Assembly (NCBI GenBank): GCA_022059125.1
Contig: JAEUWY010000002.1
Span: 2,418,001-2,482,000 of the forward strand
DNA from: Corynespora cassiicola
Taxonomy: Eukaryota > Ascomycota > Dothideomycetes > Pleosporales > Corynesporascaceae
Direction: 5' to 3'
Length of the DNA: 64,000 nucleotides
Shown here: positions 1 through 11,764 of the stretch, piece by piece
Layout of the letters: the number at the start of each line of letters is the position of its first letter
How positions within the stretch are numbered: the stretch's first letter is position 1
The notes under the pieces: generated by a model
Told to the model about the DNA's origin: nothing
What the model saw: only the letters and a program-made list of their open reading frames with translations
Database searches by the model: none
Program-made: the position numbers and the translations under genes

Positions 1-271
1 TAGAGAGGAGGATCGACGTCTATGCACCTTTGCAGGTGCAGGGAGTTTCTAACTCTGGAAAAAGACCGTTAGAAAGGTAAGTTGTCTAAAAATCTTTCTC
101 CGATGTCAAACTAACCTGTTTCAGCGAAGAATCAGTGACCGAAAGTCCTCGAGCGTTACCTGATGAGGAGCGGGCCGATTTTCCACCCTTTCCCGATGAC
201 CTCAGGGATGGCGAGTCATCAGCAGGGCTTTCATCGTACAAACGACCGCGCCTCTGATAGCTAGGCATCAT
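1..271 (-). CDS. 5' end of an unidentified protein gene (runs off left edge)
   Basis: Partial gene. Two consecutive ATGs (271 and 268) open a 52-codon first exon (271-116) ending at CAG|GTTAGT. The encoded start is Ser/Arg/Asp-rich, low in hydrophobic residues, and has no signal peptide. A branch-like TCTAAC and a pyrimidine stretch follow. The first CAG acceptor (ends at 55) would give an immediate stop in phase 0. The TAG acceptor ending at 49 keeps the frame open to the window edge (48-1) and adds another basic, Ser-rich stretch. I do not recognise the family. The start and first donor are fairly sure, the acceptor is not. Confidence 0.5.
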
Positions 272-1235
272 TTGCCTTCATTTTCTACGTAGCCCACAAT
301 TCAACTTTTCACGTAACTATTAGTATTTTGTTGGCGTTTGGAGCCATTTAATCAGCAATCTGTCCTTTTTTTCATCAAGTATCTTATAATGCAAATTGTG
401 ATGTCCAGCGCCGTCTCCCTGGCTTGCCTCTACCACAAAGCCTTATTTTAATGCAATATATCCCACACCTTTGCTGCCTCCTCCACCACTTCAAAGCCTC
501 AAAACTGCACTACTTTCGAGAGACAAAATTATTACACAGGACTGTGGAGTCCAAAAAGCTCAAATGACTACAGAAAGATCGGCTCCAAACATGATGCTGA
601 GACACAAAAAGTGCATGTCTTCTACACAAACTGTGCTATAGTGCTGGCGCACCCCAATACCACGTCGCACTGCCTCTACATTTATTCTCCCACTCACACC
701 TCAATCGCGCACTTTCCCGCTTTAAGACCTAGCAACTGCACTTTAAAGCCTCTCCCATTGTCCCTACCAACCAGTCCCCCCCAGCCCAATACAACACATC
801 CACCTTTGTTCCCCTCCCAAACATCCACCCACATCACACATCACATTACATATTCAACAAAACTCCAGCAACCCACAAATTGCCACTGTCATTACCCAGG
901 ACAGAAGAACAGGAGGGGGGTATCTTCAATCCCATCCATACATCTCACATTCCTCTGCCTTTCTCCTCTGCCCAAAACCCCCAAAGCCCCCATAACCCAC
1001 TTTCTGGGCTTCCACCTAGAAAAAAGCCGCCACTGAAGCCAGCATAAAGGCAGTGAACCGATAACTTTCCACCTCTGAAAACAAAAAATCCCATGGAGCC
1101 GCCATACATGAGGGATTGACGGCTTGATATCCCCCATCCATAAAACGCCTCCTTTTTGATAACCTATACCCTATAGCCAAAGTAGCGCCGAAGACGTGAT
1201 GCAAACCCCCCCTATTGCCTTGAAAAAACGCGCCA
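272..1235. other. Intergenic: promoter of left gene and 3' flank of RNPS1-like gene
   Basis: No convincing gene. The stretch has scattered ORFs without coding character. It should hold the promoter of the leftward partial gene and the 3' UTR/terminator of the RNPS1-like gene. The part from about 620 to 1000 is C-rich and G-poor on the plus strand, as in many fungal UTRs. Confidence 0.5.
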
Positions 1236-2571
1236 TCAACGCCTGTCGCGCCCTGGAGGACCTCTTCCGCGGCTCCTGCTACGCTCACGGTCGCTGTAGC
1301 TGTCGTAGGAGCTGTAGCTGGGGCTCCGTCTACCGCCTCCGCCTCCTCCGCCGCCACCTCCGCCTCGACCACCATGACCACCGTGACTAGCATATCGCGG
1401 CGGAGAGTCACGCCTACGGTATCCACCTCCTCCACCAACACTGCCACCTCCATAGCGCGGCGGGGACCTCGAAATGGACCTCGTGTACGAGCGAGTGACG
1501 CTGCGGCGCGGCGACCTAGAGCGGGTGGGCGAGCGGCGACGAGGGGGAACAAAGTCGTCTCGACCTCCCCTACCTCCACGGCCTCCGCGTCCTCCATAAC
1601 CGCGGGGAAGAGGCGAGCGCGAACGGCGAGGCGAGCGGTATCGGCCAGGTCCATTCATTGGAGGAGGTCGGTATGCGCCAGGGGGACCTCCGGCGCCTCC
1701 ATGACCTCCTTGTCCTCCATGTCCTCCTTGTCCTCCATGACCCCCATGACCTCCATAGCCTCCACGGGAACGAGGTTCGAATTGCTCATAGCCGAAATCG
1801 CGTTCGCGGGGCGGGGGAGCTGCATTGCGGCGGGGTGGTGACTGAGAAAAGCGACGACGAGGGAGGACAAGGGAGACATCGAGTTTCATACCGTCAATTT
1901 GAGAATCATGCATGGCGCGCACGGCATCCTCTGCATCTCCAATCTCGGTATACATGATGTAGGCAGTGCCGCGATTGACGTTGACTGGCGAACATTAGAG
2001 TGACGAACTGCGACAGGCAAGCAATCAGCAACTTACAGACTGGATGAATGGGAAGCTTCAGGTCGCGGATGGGGCCAAAATGGCCAAAGATCTCACGAAC
2101 GTGCTCCTCTTTGATGTTCTTGGAGAGGTTTTCAACGACGAGCTGTATGTCATTAGCATAAATGAAGGGAAAGAGGAGGATGTCGGCCAGCCAGGCAATG
2201 TCTGGGGATTGCAATTGGAAATAGGGACTGACCTTGGCACTTCTAGGTGCGGGGGATTCTGTTCGGCGGGGACTCCTGGAGTAAGAGGGAGTACGGCTGC
2301 GAACTCGCGGGGTCCTGGACCTGGATCGCGAAACACTGCCCTGACTAGAGCCCCGCCTGCCGCCATTGCGACGCGGCGAGGGAGACCTAAGCGGGGTGTA
2401 AGAGCGCGAGCGTGACATGGAGCGAGGAGAGATTGAGCGGCGGGGAGAGCGTGACTGATAGGAACGTGGGCGTGAAGGAGAGCGGGTGGGCGAACGGCCA
2501 CGGGAGACGCTGGCAGACCGCGATCGCGAGGGCGAGCGCGAACGGGACAGGGAGCGTGAATGTGGTCGCAT
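1236..2571 (-). CDS. RNPS1-like SR-type RNA-binding protein
   Basis: Predicted 397 aa in three exons: 2571-2233, 2142-2037 and 1984-1236 (donors GTCAGT and GTAAGT, both acceptors CAG, phases 0 and 1). Residues about 1-112 are an SR/RS-rich domain. About 114-190 form one RRM. Its RNP2-like strand reads VVENLSK, and the RNP1-like strand RGTAYIMY lies just after the second intron. The DSQIDGMKLDVSLVLPRR segment resembles animal RNPS1, an exon-junction-complex and splicing activator. The tail has a Gly/His/Gln repeat (GGHGGQ) and more RS dipeptides. Expected role: nuclear pre-mRNA splicing or mRNP assembly. It could instead be another fungal Srp/Tra2-type SR protein, since the family call rests on the RRM. 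It is divergent from profilin. Confidence 0.8.
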
Positions 2572-3956
2572 AATGATGATGGCAGCGTGCGCGCTGTCAA
2601 TTCCGGTGGCGCTGGTTTTCCACAGTCGGCGGTGCCAGCAGGTGCGGCGATCGCGGGGTGGCAGTGGCAGGCGGGGGTGGAGGTGGAGGAGGAGGCAGTG
2701 GTAATGGTGGTGGTGGTGGTGGTGGTGGTGGTAGTCGAGGCCGAGGCTGAAGGAAGCTCGACGCCAAACGCGTCCAAAGTTTGGAGCTCCGCCCCGGCGC
2801 GCAAACGGCCCGGGGCTTGGCGGCACGTGATCGGGTCGGGTCGGCCAGCCAATCCCTGCACGTCTCGTCGACTACCGAAAGCGGCATCGTCCCGCCCGAC
2901 CTGGGACCAGACGCGACGGGAGCATCGACGCCCTCCAAGCCCGGCTGTGCGACGCACCTCGGCCGGCGTCCCTGTGTAGACGTCCAACGGCCATGCACGC
3001 CATCTGGCTTGGTATGTGTCCGCCCCCGTGGGTACCCGGGGAGGTGCTCAGGGCAGGCGGGCGGGCGAAGAAACTGCAGACCTCGTGATTTGCCCACGGC
3101 CCAGGCACGCTGGCGGCCACGCAGGTCGGAGATATAGCAATCTAATCTACACAGAGGCTACGCGCGGTGGGGTCCGACAGCTACTACAGCCGTAGCTCCA
3201 TGACAACAGCGCCGTGCCCCAAGACATATGGCCTGATGCGACTCGTCGCCCTGATGCGCTCGACCTGACCGGATCGCTGCGAGGCCATGAGGTGTGCCGC
3301 GTGCAGAAGTCAGATCGGCGCGGCCTGCATAAGGGCCAAGGGGGATGCGGTGAGAAGTCGTCATATCCCGCCATTGCAGCCACGGCCCTTGGACAGCGCT
3401 GGCTGGCAGAGGGAGGGAGCGCGAGAGAGAGGGAGAGGGGTTCGCCATGGGGCATGGGCATGGGCGTCGGCAGGGGGCCAGCGAGACAGACATACAGCGA
3501 GCAGCGGGCCTGGCGCGAGGAGCGGAAGGGCGATTCCAAAAAGGCGTTTGGCGTCTGTCAGTCCTGTCTGCCTGCCTGTCTGTGGTGTCTGTCTGCCTGT
3601 CTGTTGTGTGTCTGCCCTGTCTTTCCCGCCGACGGCCGTCTGCTGCGCGGGGCTCTTAAAATCCAAAACTCGTGCCCCACCTCGTCACTGAACTTCTCTG
3701 CTAACCCGGCCCTCGCAAGCCCTCCTCTTCCCTTCTGGCCCCAACAATCCCGCCTCCCACCGACTCACCGCACCCGCCTCAAATCCGCTCCAGCGCTTAG
3801 TCAAGCTCGCCGACGAGACCTATATCCCATAGCCCAACTCCCCCTCCGCCTCCCCACCTCCCGCTCCGGCAAGCTCGACAAGCTACCACTCACCCCCATA
3901 CACCACCACCACCCACCACCACACAAACCACACACACACACACACAACCCGCAACC
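2572..3956. promoter_or_regulatory. Shared upstream region of RNPS1-like gene and profilin
   Basis: A 1.4-kb divergent intergenic stretch, very GC-rich. It contains a GGT/ACC trinucleotide run at about 2705-2733 in the RNPS1-side leader, and CTGTCTGCCTG-type repeats at about 3558-3612. A C-rich leader with a CA dinucleotide run (about 3930-3947) lies just before the profilin ATG. The ORFs in this region are low-complexity and look non-coding. No specific transcription-factor site can be named with confidence. Confidence 0.5.
2700..2733. repeat. GGT/ACC trinucleotide microsatellite
   Basis: Near-perfect run of GGT on the plus strand (ACC on the transcribed strand of the RNPS1-like gene), about 130-160 bp upstream of its ATG and so probably in its 5' UTR or promoter. 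Confidence 0.8.
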
Positions 3957-4711
3957 ATGTCCTGGCAAGGTGAGCATCAGCCACTCGGGCATCCCCTCCA
4001 TCGAGAGATACCCCCCAGCTAACCGCGCCCACAGCATACGTCGACCAGAGGTATTCCTCCCCCCCTCCCCTCCCCTCCCCGCCACGCTTTTCGCCCAACT
4101 AACGCGCGCTATAGCCTCGTTGGCACCGGCACCGTCGACAAGGCTCTCATCTGCGATGTCGGTGGACAGACCGTCTGGGCCACGACCCCCGGTTTCGAGG
4201 TAGGTTCACCCCCCCACGGCCGCCCCCCTCCTTCTCCATCTCCTCGCCTGCTAACCGCACACGCGCGCCGAGTAGGTCACGCCCGAGCAGATGAAGGCCA
4301 TTGCCGCCTCGTTTGGCGACTCGTCAAGGGCCATTCTCGGCCAGGGCATCAAGATCGGCAGCGACAAGTACATGGCCATCAACTCCGACGACGAGTCGCT
4401 CAAGGGAAAGAAGGTACGCTCCGCTCCGCTACGCAACGCAGCCCGTGCCGCGCCCCGGCATCACCACACCCCTACCTACCCAAACCCCTCGCCAAGAAAA
4501 CTATGCAAACCCGCGCCACGAGATGCACAAGCAAGTCATGGGGATGGAATGGACATTTGCTGACCAGACATGACAGGGCAAGGAAGGCATCGTCGCCGTC
4601 AAAACCACACAAGCCATCCTCATCGCCCACCACCCCGAGGAAGTCCAGCTCACAAACGCCTTCAACACCGTCGTGCAGCTCGCAGACTACCTCAAGGGCG
4701 TCGGCTACTAG
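3957..4711 (+). CDS. PFY1: Profilin
   Basis: Small actin-monomer-binding protein that promotes ADP/ATP exchange on actin and feeds formins. Five exons: 3957-3969, 4035-4050, 4115-4199, 4276-4413, 4577-4711. All have GT-AG borders and consistent phases, giving 128 aa, close to the usual fungal length. The N-terminus MSWQAYVDQSL is the profilin signature for poly-proline binding. The C-terminal helix (TNAFNTVVQLADYL) and the final GVGY are also typical. The first two exons are only 13 and 16 nt, a common fungal profilin layout. A CA-rich leader precedes the ATG. Confidence 0.95.
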
Positions 4712-5945
4712 CGCGTGCATGTTTTTTCCGTTCGCCCGCCCGCGCCTGATTATACCGTCCCCCCAAACGTGTGACACGTACAATACATTACATCTTTCTT
4801 CTTCTTCCTTCTTACTTGTTTGAAAGTTGATCGGCGACCTACGTGTAGCCTTGAAGCCTACCCATCCCAGATAATGTGGAAATGCAAAATTTGATCGTGT
4901 GTGCGTGCGCCTTGTGTGTTTCTACCGTCGAGATGAGGTGAGGTCTGGCTGCGAGGGGCATGTCGTGGGCGGGCCATCGTCTGTGGTAGTGATGGGCTGT
5001 CCTTTTTCTTTTTGCGTGGGGGGGCGGTTGCATTGTAGGGTAGGGGTCGGTGGATGCATAGCTAGAGGGAGTCGTGTGCTGGGTAGGGGGCCCTCGGGCT
5101 TGGACCTGGGCTCCCCGTATGTGATTTTAAGAGGCTGGGGGAGCACATAAGAGCACGTTGGGGGATGGTATTTGTTATTTTTCTGGCCTTGGCTTCTTTG
5201 ATAGAATATGAATCATGATGGAAGATGGACTACTTTGTGGTGGAGTAGGTGATTGTCTCTGTGTTTGTGTGATTTTTGCGTGAAGTGGGTGTGATGATGT
5301 AGTGAATGATTATGTGGGGTTGTTGGTGATGTTTTGTATACTGGCAGCCGATCTTCCAAAGTTACTCCAGTATATCAATACAGTATAGATCGCCTGGTGT
5401 ATAACTTTGTAAGGAAGTGGGCATCCGGGTGAGAATGGTACTCTTGGCAGTACGATGTGCCTCCGAATGATAATGGATAGGCATTTCTTTCACCAAGTTT
5501 AAATATATACTAGGCTCTAGTCGATTTTGAACCCTCCAATCCAGGATGTTGGATAGATACTCTTCGGAGTTCGCTACGATACGTGGTACCCCTTATGTCT
5601 ACGCTTTTCGTCTGTTTTGCTTTTTCACTTATCTCGATGAGGCGTCTTTCATTTAATTCGAAGTGCAAGTTCTCATAGGTCGGCACATTTTTCAAATCAA
5701 GATTGCACCCTGGAAGCAGGACTTTCCCTCATCAAAGCCGTGTCAGCCTTCTGGTCAATGAAGTTTGGCGCGCCGAGTTCAGCCTTGAGCGATGCAGGTC
5801 GCTTATTTGGCTGTTCGATAAGTTCAACGAACACCGTGCGATGTAAGCAGAAGAATATAAAGCGGGGTATAATCATTGTCACCATTCCCCCTCACATTCA
5901 TAACACACAACTCATCGGGACCTTTTGCCTTATCCAGACATCAAA
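4712..5945. other. Intergenic: profilin 3' flank and AT-shift
   Basis: No gene seen. The first half (to about 5150) is GC-rich 3' flank of profilin. From about 5160 the DNA becomes AT- and GT-rich without long credible ORFs, marking the border of the 5.9-10.6 kb accessory island. The last 150 nt should include the promoter of the next gene. Confidence 0.5.
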
Positions 5946-8333
5946 ATGACTCTCGTGCTTTCTACCCTCGGGCAATTGATGCAGACTCAATTTGGAGTGA
6001 ACGAAATTGCCTCGGCCATCGCAATTGGCAAGGCTGTAGGAAGCGTTTTTACACGACAGAAAGACGCCGAAATCCTGGGACCTCTGGGTAACCTCTACGG
6101 AAGCCGCCTCCGTAACATACCCCGAAGGCTCTATGGTGTTTCATTCGACCGATCCGGAACTATCCTTGGGACAAATCAGAGACGAATTCACTGCGTTAAC
6201 ACCATGGAAGGCGTAGACCTTGAATCAATCGAAGGAATCGCAACGTTAGTGATTCTCGTCATGCGCTTCGTAGAAAAGCCTAGAAACATTGTCGACTACA
6301 TCGATCGGCTTATGCGCGGAAACTATGGAATCATATGTGGAAGCCAATCGGGAACATCAAATATTTCGGAAGACGATGTCGCGAAATCTTCTACTACCGC
6401 TCAATTTCGATCAAAGAGCACGCCATATGCGATGCACAGCCTCATGCTTCATTTTGTAACGGGTGTCATCGACGCCGATGCAGACTCATGCCAGAAAGCC
6501 AAATGCAATCAATGGATGAGTGAGCTTACCATGGCTGTGGGAGATAGTAAGTTCTTGGATGAATCAACCCGATATTCACGTTCCGAACACGAAAGATTTC
6601 TCAGCCAGCTTCTTGAGCCAGACTCAGATCCATATAATATATCGAAAAAGACATTCCAAACCCTGTCCGCAGGGGCAGCCATGGCCGCATTGGCTGCTCT
6701 GGCCAATGGTGCAAGTGTTGGGGTAGAATGTGTCAAAGCTGACGGAAACGTCAAAATCCCATCGAACTGGGGAGGAGAACAGGATCCAGTTCTTGTGCTC
6801 AAGCTCTGGCTAGTCCAACCACCTCTAAAGATCGCTACCGAGCTCAAGGTACTGGGAAATGATGAAGAAACCATCAACGAGACCAATAGAAACGAAGGAA
6901 CGCTTCCCATTCGCGGAGGTCCAGCGGAAATTTCTTGGTTCATCAGCAACCAGCTTAATTGTAATCTCACCCGCGATCAGGCCAATAATCTATGGAACAG
7001 CTCTATGGCATATGGCAAAAGAGTATCGTGGAATTTCTCGGCATATGGAAAGGCACAAATCGTTCAATCCTATTCCATTGGATGCGAGTTACCGAGCGAC
7101 CTTATTGCTCTAGCCGAAGGAGTGGATACTTGGAAATCATTTGCTGGGGATAGCCTAAGCTTGCCTAGCACACTGACCCAAACTCGACTCGAAATGGGAA
7201 AAATATATCATTTGGTTATGGAACGCTCCGACTATAGTTCTGCTGACGACATGATGCTCCAAAATCAGCTGAGGTTTGTGCACCTGGCATATAAAGTGGG
7301 CTGCTTGCAGTCGTTGATTTTACCGATATCGGACGATACACCTCGTTTTTCTTGGAATTACCATTTCGACAAACATTCCTGGGCCAGTGGATTTCTAGAT
7401 AATCCCGGAAGGCGCGAATATTCTATAGTGGGATTAATGTTCACGATAGCGCATGTCTGGGGCGGAATATCTCCACCACCTCGGGGCACATTCACAGTAA
7501 GAAACATCATAGGTCTTGTGTGTCCAGAAACAACTATTCTATCTAGTTTCCTGCACAGACCTCAAAGAATGATTAGAGAGGGATTTTCCAACGGTATTTT
7601 CTCACTTCACTCTGGCTCCATCCCTTTAATTCCGAGACGAGCTGGAGATAATATGATACTGGCTGGGTCGCCAATAACAAAAACAAGACTTGGGCAATTC
7701 TATAAAGATAGAAAAGCCAACCAGGTCTTCGAATCAACACAAGACTTTATCTTCACGTCAGAACTTTATCTTGACACCAACATAGGGTCTTCTATGGTAA
7801 CATGCGCCTGGCAGCATGGCGATGTAGTTGCTGAAATTAACCCACAACACAGCTTCTATAACTTGATACAAGCTCAAAACTCTGGGGGGAATTTTTCCAC
7901 TATGATGAAAACTTCTTTTCCTGATTTCTCTATCTTTCCTGTATCTTTTTCCGATATTCTAGGTTCAGGCCAATGGAAACCGCCTTCTGGAGTACTGACG
8001 GTATTAGAGGCCAGCGATCGAGACGACTGGTGGATCATAGCTGCTGGTATTGTGGAAAGTGGAAAACTGGAATTAATATCTGAAGAAGAAAGCAAATGCT
8101 TTCCAAATATGACCTACAGGTTCGGAACACTCGCAATCACGAGATATAACCTTCCCAGGGAATACAAAGAAAAAGTGAAAGAACTGGAGAAGCTAGAGGC
8201 TACACGAGCCAACGATCAGATTATCTATACAATCCAATACGACGTAGAGATGAATAAATTCAACGTCGAAGAGAGGCCTGTAAACCTACTATACGAAAGG
8301 TCTCCCGTCAAATCTAAATGTCTTTCTTTATAA
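5946..8333 (+). CDS. Uncharacterised 795-aa protein
   Basis: Single uninterrupted frame of 795 aa from the ATG at 5946. The frame is open slightly further upstream but without an ATG. I do not recognise a catalytic motif or a named domain. There is no signal peptide. The start is moderately hydrophobic (VNEIASAIAIGKAVG), and an Ala-rich patch (GAAMAALAALANGASVG) lies near residues 240-257. The body is mixed alpha/beta in character with many Trp and Ser. The C-terminus is charged (YKEKVKELEKLEATR) and then KCLSL. It appears to belong to the large intronless orphan proteins scattered in filamentous ascomycetes. Base composition is less GC-rich than its housekeeping neighbours. It lies tail to tail with the HeLo-pseudokinase gene (222 bp apart). 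Confidence 0.8.
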   Translation: MTLVLSTLGQLMQTQFGVNEIASAIAIGKAVGSVFTRQKDAEILGPLGNLYGSRLRNIPRRLYGVSFDRSGTILGTNQRRIHCVNTMEGVDLESIEGIATLVILVMRFVEKPRNIVDYIDRLMRGNYGIICGSQSGTSNISEDDVAKSSTTAQFRSKSTPYAMHSLMLHFVTGVIDADADSCQKAKCNQWMSELTMAVGDSKFLDESTRYSRSEHERFLSQLLEPDSDPYNISKKTFQTLSAGAAMAALAALANGASVGVECVKADGNVKIPSNWGGEQDPVLVLKLWLVQPPLKIATELKVLGNDEETINETNRNEGTLPIRGGPAEISWFISNQLNCNLTRDQANNLWNSSMAYGKRVSWNFSAYGKAQIVQSYSIGCELPSDLIALAEGVDTWKSFAGDSLSLPSTLTQTRLEMGKIYHLVMERSDYSSADDMMLQNQLRFVHLAYKVGCLQSLILPISDDTPRFSWNYHFDKHSWASGFLDNPGRREYSIVGLMFTIAHVWGGISPPPRGTFTVRNIIGLVCPETTILSSFLHRPQRMIREGFSNGIFSLHSGSIPLIPRRAGDNMILAGSPITKTRLGQFYKDRKANQVFESTQDFIFTSELYLDTNIGSSMVTCAWQHGDVVAEINPQHSFYNLIQAQNSGGNFSTMMKTSFPDFSIFPVSFSDILGSGQWKPPSGVLTVLEASDRDDWWIIAAGIVESGKLELISEEESKCFPNMTYRFGTLAITRYNLPREYKEKVKELEKLEATRANDQIIYTIQYDVEMNKFNVEERPVNLLYERSPVKSKCLSL

Positions 8334-8555
8334 ACAGAAAAAGTCGATAAAATATGTACTAGATCCAACTCGCAAGAGAAACTCACCGAGAAAAGTGTAT
8401 TGAGTTATGAAATTTCCCTTCACAAGAGGAGATGCGCGGGCGACACATGATATAGACAAAATGCTACTAAATTATAACCCGCATATGAGTTCAAATGACT
8501 AGGATACCTCCCCGGCAAACTGCCATGAATTACAAGCTACCCAAATCCTCCCCCT

Positions 8556-10587
8556 TCAAACACGCATGTTTCCAAACTCTTTAACCACCTTCTCATAAAA
8601 CATCCGCTGTAATTCAGCACCAACCTCTTCCTTCTTCTCATCCACCCCCTCTTCCAGCCCAAACCCCTTAGGCCCCTCCAAGCACGCCTTGACAACATCG
8701 TGTACCATATTCCCCAAATGACTCCGTACGTAGCCCAAAAATCCCTCCTCCTCACTGAGCAACCTCTGACTCACCTTCATCGTAATACTAGGCCTCGCAT
8801 TTGCCAAATTCTCAATCCCCAAGATCTTCTCAATAGGTCTCCAGTAGGCAATCTCCAACAAAATGATCCCCAAAGCATACAAATCATAACTTTTCTTAAA
8901 CGAATTGTGCGGCGACTCGCGATTTCCCGACCCCTGAACGCGCGGATGGCGATAAATATCGAGCGCCGCATTCTCAGGCGGCTTCTCCGTGAGATCATCA
9001 TTCTGCGCCGGCCGACTATAATCAAACCCCGAGACGAAGGGATCCCCAAATGGCACATCCTCGGGCCCACAATCGCTAAAGAACAGAATGTTCGCGCTGC
9101 GAAGGCCCTTGTGCAGCCAATTCACCGCATGCAACCGCTCAATCGTCTCCGAGAGGCAGCGCATCAGCGCCACCCGATCCGTCAACGACGGCACCGCCAG
9201 CGCCTCGTCCGTCAGCAGCGCGTGCAGCGACATGGGCCGCGTGGACGGGTGCGCAGAGCTCGGCTTCTCGAACACGAGCCCGAAGCGGTAGTGGTCCTCG
9301 CCCGTGGCCGGGTCCGTGTCCTGGAAGTAGCCCAGGCAGTGGGGGGCGCGGAACTTGTGGTCGCGGGACGAGTTCTCCTTGAGGAGGGCGGCGAGGCCCT
9401 TGACGCGCTCGTGGATCTTGGGGTCGGGCTCCGAGGTCTGGAAGTTCATGGGCTCGTAGGCTTTCCATTCGATCCAGACGGACGTCTTCTTTGAGCGCGG
9501 CGGCTGGTAGTAGGCTTCTACGCGCTGGAATTCGGAGTCGTCCGAGGGGTCGGAGCTGAGGATGTGGATGTCTTTGCGGGAGAGCTCGACGGAGATGATC
9601 TCGGAGGCGGTGTGTTGCAGTTCGATCTGTGAGGTGAACTCGTCGGTGAAGAGGTTGGGGTCCTCGATTGCGGAGTTGAGAGCTTTGAACTGGGCGAGGG
9701 CGGCGAGGTTGTGCATCCTGGGAGCCGTGCCATCGGCCTCTTCGTCATGGTCTTCAAAGCCCTGGGAGTGCATCCAGGATCGAATCGGGTCATTGGGGTA
9801 CCGGGCACGGCGGCGATTGCTTTGGCTCTTGAGGGAAGTCGAGTGGACGATTTGAATTAGATCTTGAACACTGCTGTTCAGTTGCATGATCTGAAACTCC
9901 GTACGGGTTTGCTTCTCAACAAGCATCTCGAGCTGGGCTGCATTGAGCATCTCACGCATAAAGTCGTTAAAACCGGTAAGCTTTAGGACTAGCTGCTCCA
10001 TCTTGGCCCTGTCAAATACTGCCCACCTCAAACGTCTAGGATAGTACTTTGAGTTCTTTGCCCAATCCAAAGATTTGTTGAGCAGGGCCTTGGATTGAGG
10101 AAATCGCCGCTGGAAACCAGTGTCTGCTTTCTCAAGAGTTGGGCTCTCCGGACCTTCATCAGTGGGCGAGTATGCCGGGGGGCTGGGAAGAATTCCATTG
10201 TTTTCTTCTTGAGCATCAACTAAAAGCGGCTTGGACAGCGTCCTGTACTTGTCGTCGAAGCGACCGAAATGGTACAGAAGTTGGCGCTGCTGGTGTAGAA
10301 CGTCGAGCAAAAGCCCTTTGCTCTGGTTGTTGATCAAAAGGCCCTCGTCAGTATCGTCTAGTCGCACTACATCTGCCCAGTCGAGCAGTCTGTATTGTTC
10401 AGTCTTTAGTCGGACACGCAGATACTGGCAATCCGAGGGCATATGCTTCGCATCAGTGATGAGTTGGTAACCTAAGCGAGCCAGAGTGAGCGGGGTCAAT
10501 CGTGGAGCCAGTGGCTTGCCCACCTTGTACACAGCCAGAAAACACTTGAAAGGTCAGCGATACCGCGGCAAGGCTGAGCTCAGCCAT
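8556..10587 (-). CDS. HeLo-domain protein with C-terminal pseudokinase
   Basis: Two exons (10587-10524 and 10471-8556) joined by a 52-nt intron, 659 aa. Residues about 1-220 are a HeLo/HET-S-type N-terminal domain: MAELSLAAVSLTFQVFSGCV, then GYQLITDA, then the acidic EYRLLDWA-like helix. This four-helix-type fold is membrane-active in HET-S and related to the MLKL executioner bundle. Residues about 350-655 form a protein-kinase fold. Its catalytic loop reads LHKGLRSANILFF, so the HRD aspartate is Gly and the Asn is kept. The DFG motif is replaced by SGFDYSR. This predicts no or very weak kinase activity. Many fungal HeLo-kinases show this pattern. Likely role: cell-death effector or sensor in allorecognition or defence. 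That role is inferred from the architecture. Confidence 0.85.
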
Positions 10588-11162
10588 GATGGTGAAGTCT
10601 GAACTACGTCGAGACTCGGGCGATGGAAAATAACACAATGATGGGTTCTAAAAACGCCTTCACATCTAGGGACACTGAAGGGAGATGAAGGGACCAAAAG
10701 ACGAAGAAAACAGTGAGCATGCATTGTACTTAAACTCCCCGAGGCTGTGACAAGGCAGCTTCATGCCGCGGCGGACTGGCTGCGGTTAGCCCGCTCAGCC
10801 TCCACGGATTCGAGATCGGCCTGCCGGAGCCTGGGACCAAATCGGCACGACTTCGACGGCAGCCACCGGTGAGCTGAGACTTTCACAGAGGCATACTCGG
10901 CCTTCCGGTGTGGCTGATACGCCCTATCAAGTGTGCCAGCACTCAAACTGGAAGTCAAATGGGATCTTGAGTGAGGCTTGTCGTCTAAAGAGGGTTTAGC
11001 CGACCAGCCACCCCCGCCACAGGGCCGGCGGCTCGCGTCGGGACGGCGAAACGTTGACCCGCGCACTAAGCGAGGACGAAATATGCTCCCACCAAAAGTT
11101 CGCGACCTCTTCAGATCGACTGTCCACCCAAGAACCGCTCGTCGACACTAACAACAGCCAAA
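10588..11162. promoter_or_regulatory. Divergent promoter of HeLo-pseudokinase gene and uS11
   Basis: 575 bp between divergent genes. No further gene is seen. The uS11 side has a CT/AC-rich leader ending CAACAGCCAAA before the ATG. Confidence 0.5.
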
Positions 11163-11764
11163 ATGCCCCCCAAGAAGAAGGTTGAGCGCTCCGCTCAGGA
11201 GAACATCCAGCTCGGTCCCCAGGTCCGCGAGGTACGACAACCCTTGAGACTCGGAAATTCGAGAAAACGTGCAATTCGCAGGGACTTGGATTGACAAAAA
11301 ACTGTTTACAGGGCGAGCTCGTCTTCGGCGTTGCCCGCATCTTCGCCTCCTTCAACGACACCTTCGTCCACATCACCGATCTGTCCGGCCGCGAAACCAT
11401 TGCCCGTGTCACCGGTGGCATGAAGGTCAAGGCTGACCGTGACGAGTCTTCTCCCTACGCCGCCATGTTGGCTGCCCAGGACGTCGGTGCGTAGCGCAAA
11501 ACGAGCACCGAGTTCGCAGTGGAAAATGGGTCGAATACTGACAATTGGTTAGCTACCCGCTGCAAGGAGCTCGGCATCTCTGCCCTCCACGTCAAGATCA
11601 GGGCCACTGGTGGTAACGGCACCAAGACCCCCGGCCCCGGTGCCCAGTCTGCCCTCCGCGCTCTTGCCCGTGCCGGCATGCGCATTGGCCGCATCGAGGA
11701 CGTCACCCCCACTCCCTCCGACTCTACCAGGAGGAAGGGTGGTCGCCGTGGTCGTCGTCTCTGA
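11163..11764 (+). CDS. RPS14: 40S ribosomal protein uS11 (S14)
   Basis: Component of the small ribosomal subunit platform. Three exons: 11163-11231, 11312-11486 and 11553-11764. Phases are consistent and the product is 151 aa, the usual length. Family hallmarks are [29 protein letters not shown], the basic loop [24 protein letters not shown] and the very basic C-terminus [11 protein letters not shown]. The product starts [14 protein letters not shown]. Codon use is strongly C-ending, typical of a highly expressed fungal gene. Confidence 0.97.

Noticed and set aside
611..1036. Open 141-codon frame in the RNPS1-like 3' flank
   Set aside because: His/Pro/Thr-rich low-complexity translation of C-rich UTR-like DNA; no ATG context or homology-like blocks.
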